64,000 bases of DNA. Source: Adlercreutzia sp. ZJ141 (GTDB lineage Bacteria; Actinomycetota; Coriobacteriia; Coriobacteriales; Eggerthellaceae). Positions 62,091-64,000 of the stretch are shown one piece after another. Every line of letters starts with the position of its first letter. Positions within the stretch are counted from its first letter, which is position 1. Location: the NCBI RefSeq assembly GCF_011038965.1, contig NZ_JAAKEB010000005.1, forward strand, positions 62,001-126,000, read 5' to 3'. A program made the position numbers and the translations under genes. A model generated the notes under the pieces. The model had not been told where the DNA came from, searched no databases, and was given only the letters and a program-made list of their open reading frames with translations.

Positions 62091-63743
62091 TCAGTCAATC
62101 TGCTCTGCTCTCACGGTTAACTTCACTTCCGCAACCGCACTGCGCGAAGCAAACTTCGCGTTATTTGCGCTATCGGGCCAGCGCACGGTGAGCTTATAGG
62201 TGTCGGTGCGCCGCGAAGCAGCCTCAAAAGTTGCCGCCTGAGCCTCTGCTGTCGTCGTGCCAATCGTGGGACCTGTGCTCGTACCGCCTTGGGAGCCTGC
62301 GCCTGCGCCGCCCGAAGAGCCCGCATCCCCATCTGTCAGCGCCACGGAAAGCACCGTGTCGACCGAATCGGTTGGGTTCGTTGGATCTGTTGGATCGGTT
62401 GGGTTAGTCGGATTTGTCGGGTTCGTCGGGTTCGTCGGGTTCGTCGGATTCGTCGGATCAGCGCCACCTGCACCCTGGCCATCCACTTTCTCAATCGTGC
62501 AGGTAAGCGGCATGCTGCCGTTCAGCTCCACCGTGAACAAGCAACGCAGCGCCACTTCGCTCACCGCGCTGCCATTTGTGTTGCTTACCGTGAAGGTGTA
62601 CGTTTTTTCGTCGCCTGGCTGTGTGATATTGAGTGAGGATAAAAGAGTACTCTTTATACCCTCCTTCGTGAACGCGAACGCTGCCACGCGGGCGCTGTCG
62701 CTGGCGGAACCATCCGTTGCGAAACGGGCGCCCACACCCACGGCCAAACACAAGCACGCAGCCAGCGCCAACAGCACACACATTGCCTTGGTGGCCCCTG
62801 CCGGGCGCAAGGCTTGCGAAGCCGCACCCTGTGATGCAGCGGCCTGGGAGGTGTTCGCCAGCGACACGACGGCCGACGATGTAGCGGCACAGGAAGCGTC
62901 CCGTGGCGTGACCCCCCGCGAGATATCAGCCCGCGGCACGGCGTAGGCATCCATAGTCTGCAAGGAAGGGCTTGCAGATGCGTTCGCGCGTGACCCCTGC
63001 AAAGCTTCCTTGGCGTGCGCTTGAGAAAGCTGCGCCTTCAGGCGGGATACCTCATCTTGGAGGTTGCTCAGTTGCGCTTCTTCCCTGCTGCGATGCGGAC
63101 GGAATGACAACCACAGGAAAGCGACGGCAGCCAGCAGCAGCGCCGCGAACGCCGCCGGGGTTTGTAGTGCGTCAACCGCCGCACCCGCATACGGGATGCT
63201 AAACACCACCGCGCCCTGCACGGCGTTTTCGTTGATAGGATCGTCGGGTGCGTTGTTCGCGTCGCCTTGTGTGGTAAGGGTGTCGCCTTCGCTCGCAACC
63301 ACCCGATGCATCACCAGGTTTTGCCCCGACTGGTACACAACGATATCGCCCACCGCGTAGCTCTCCTGCGGCCGCACAATAACCAGGTCGTCGACTTCGA
63401 GTGCTGGAGACATACTGCCCGACATAACCACTGCCACGCCAAACCCGAAGGGCATAGGCAGCGCGTCGTCCTGCGGCGCCGTGGCAATGCGGAATGCGCC
63501 GAACCCCAGCGCGGCACACAGCACCACAACAACAATGAAGCGTACCGCCGAAAGGATGCTATGCTCTTGTGCGTGGGGCTCACAGGAAACGCCGACCTCG
63601 CGAGAAACATGGAACTCACGGGACATATGGGACTCGTAGGGCACGCGGGACTCGCGGGGCGCATGAGACTTGTGGAATTCGCGAGTCTGGGCATGCTGAA
63701 CCTGGGCGCGCCTGTTTCGCCGCATCGAACTACCCGCGCGCAT
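62091..63743 (-). CDS. SipW-like signal peptidase fused to a TasA-like domain
   Basis: 550 residues. Residues 1-62 low-complexity SRE/HV repeats. TM near 64-82. Type I signal peptidase core: VVMSGSMSPALEVDDLVIV (Ser110), LVMHRVV (His146), QGDANNAPDDP (Asp161); the Ser/His/Asp arrangement is SipW-like. A second TM near 193-212, coiled-coil (EVSRLKAQLSQAHAKE), then a third hydrophobic segment CVLLALAACLCLAVGVGARF and an exported-looking domain, with an NPT repeat (about 450-480). The last part is TasA/camelysin-like. RBS AAAAGGA before ATG 63743. The upstream gene's stop overlaps this gene by 14 bp. Confidence 0.75.
   Translation of the reverse strand: MRAGSSMRRNRRAQVQHAQTREFHKSHAPRESRVPYESHMSREFHVSREVGVSCEPHAQEHSILSAVRFIVVVVLCAALGFGAFRIATAPQDDALPMPFGFGVAVVMSGSMSPALEVDDLVIVRPQESYAVGDIVVYQSGQNLVMHRVVASEGDTLTTQGDANNAPDDPINENAVQGAVVFSIPYAGAAVDALQTPAAFAALLLAAVAFLWLSFRPHRSREEAQLSNLQDEVSRLKAQLSQAHAKEALQGSRANASASPSLQTMDAYAVPRADISRGVTPRDASCAATSSAVVSLANTSQAAASQGAASQALRPAGATKAMCVLLALAACLCLAVGVGARFATDGSASDSARVAAFAFTKEGIKSTLLSSLNITQPGDEKTYTFTVSNTNGSAVSEVALRCLFTVELNGSMPLTCTIEKVDGQGAGGADPTNPTNPTNPTNPTNPTNPTDPTDPTNPTDSVDTVLSVALTDGDAGSSGGAGAGSQGGTSTGPTIGTTTAEAQAATFEAASRRTDTYKLTVRWPDSANNAKFASRSAVAEVKLTVRAEQID
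62370..62460 (-). repeat. 9-bp tandem repeat encoding NPT tripeptides
   Basis: About ten 9-bp units (GGGTTCGTC-like on the plus strand) encode a PTN/DPT chain in the SipW-like protein. The unit is in frame, so slippage would only change linker length. Confidence 0.9.
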
Positions 63744-64000
63744 GGTCAGCGTCCTTTTCTCGTTTGCGGCGCGCTATCACTACCACAATCAGCGCGCATG
63801 CCGCAACAGCCAGCAAACACGCCGCCACAAGCGCAAGCGCGGAATCGCCCGTTTGTGCTAGCAGACCAGCGACGATATCTTGTGGGGTTTTCGGCGTTTC
63901 GGCGGCAGGTGACGGAGGTGCTTGCTCCGCCCGCACGAAGATGGTCGCCTTCACGCCGAAGTCTTCGAGCGCTGCGTGGTCGCCGTGCGCTGTGTCGGTA
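63730..64000 (-). CDS. C-terminal end of a sortase-anchored protein (partial)
   Basis: The gene enters from the right edge. Visible residues read KATIFVRAEQAPPSPAAE and on to the end. A sorting signal is present: LLAQTGD (LPXTG-like LAQTG), a hydrophobic span ALALVAACLLAVAACALIVVVIA and a basic tail RRKREKDADHARG. It would be covalently linked to the wall by a sortase that is not in the window. The stop overlaps the start of the SipW-like gene by 14 bp, so it is first in this operon. Probably a large surface protein; domains outside the window. Confidence 0.75.
   Translation of the reverse strand, partial: TDTAHGDHAALEDFGVKATIFVRAEQAPPSPAAETPKTPQDIVAGLLAQTGDSALALVAACLLAVAACALIVVVIARRKREKDADHARG

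Noticed and set aside
1-64000. tRNA or rRNA genes
   Set aside because: Looked for GTTCGA-type T-arms and rRNA blocks by eye; only chance matches inside coding sequence. A tRNAscan run would settle it.

Overview
The window looks like a chromosomal segment of an anaerobic, fairly GC-rich actinobacterium, most likely of the class Coriobacteriia (Eggerthellaceae-like). This is inferred from gene content: a selenocysteine formate dehydrogenase next to a formate channel, [FeFe]-hydrogenase maturases HydE/HydG/HydF with their ACT-domain regulator, acetate kinase, a methionine ABC importer, and a SipW-type secretion cluster with a giant InlB-type repeat protein. No rRNA, tRNA or CRISPR array was seen.

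Layout. 1-3.8 kb: iron-sulfur and cysteine genes (cysteine desulfurase, NifU scaffold, CysK), then ThiE and a thiamine-binding protein. 4.2-6.7 kb: a small toxin-antitoxin island, with an MqsR-like toxin paired with a zinc-finger/HTH/Panacea antitoxin, then a FitAB/VapBC-like pair. 6.8-9.3 kb: a TetR regulator facing an ABC exporter. 9.7-15.1 kb: ThiM, a PurF-like protein lacking the N-terminal catalytic cysteine, HelD and a PAP2 phosphatase. 15.1-15.35 kb: a probable small RNA convergent with a 35-residue hydrophobic peptide gene (type I toxin-antitoxin candidate). 15.4-22.6 kb: a Pit transporter, metQ-metN-metI behind a structured leader, DegV, QueD, and a receiver-only response regulator overlapping ackA.

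22.7-31.8 kb is an accessory island. Near-identical inverted repeats of about 290 bp, each carrying the 3' end of a tyrosine-recombinase gene reading outward, enclose an operon of three overlapping DNA-methyltransferase-like genes (Zn-ribbon methylase, Eco57I-type methylase, and a large methylase with a possible nuclease domain) and a 5'-truncated IS3-family element. No helicase, PglZ or ATPase partner is present, so the operon fits no defence system I can name. It is the best candidate here for an undescribed system.

31.8-34.8 kb: a Trm9-like methyltransferase diverges from Elp3, together suggesting a bacterial wobble-uridine (mcm5U-type) tRNA pathway. 34.9-38.5 kb: a formate channel and a formate dehydrogenase whose in-frame UGA is followed by a clear SECIS stem-loop. 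39-43.6 kb: hydE, hydG, hydF and the TM1266-type regulator. 43.7-46.7 kb: an HTH regulator, a hicAB locus with an amber codon in hicA, and an AAA/DUF4143 ATPase.

46.9-64 kb is a secretion and surface operon read leftward. It starts with a protein ending in an LAQTG sorting signal (its start lies beyond the right edge). A SipW-like signal peptidase fused to a TasA/camelysin-like domain follows, then a separate TasA-like protein, then a 4758-residue secreted repeat protein with no visible cell-wall anchor.
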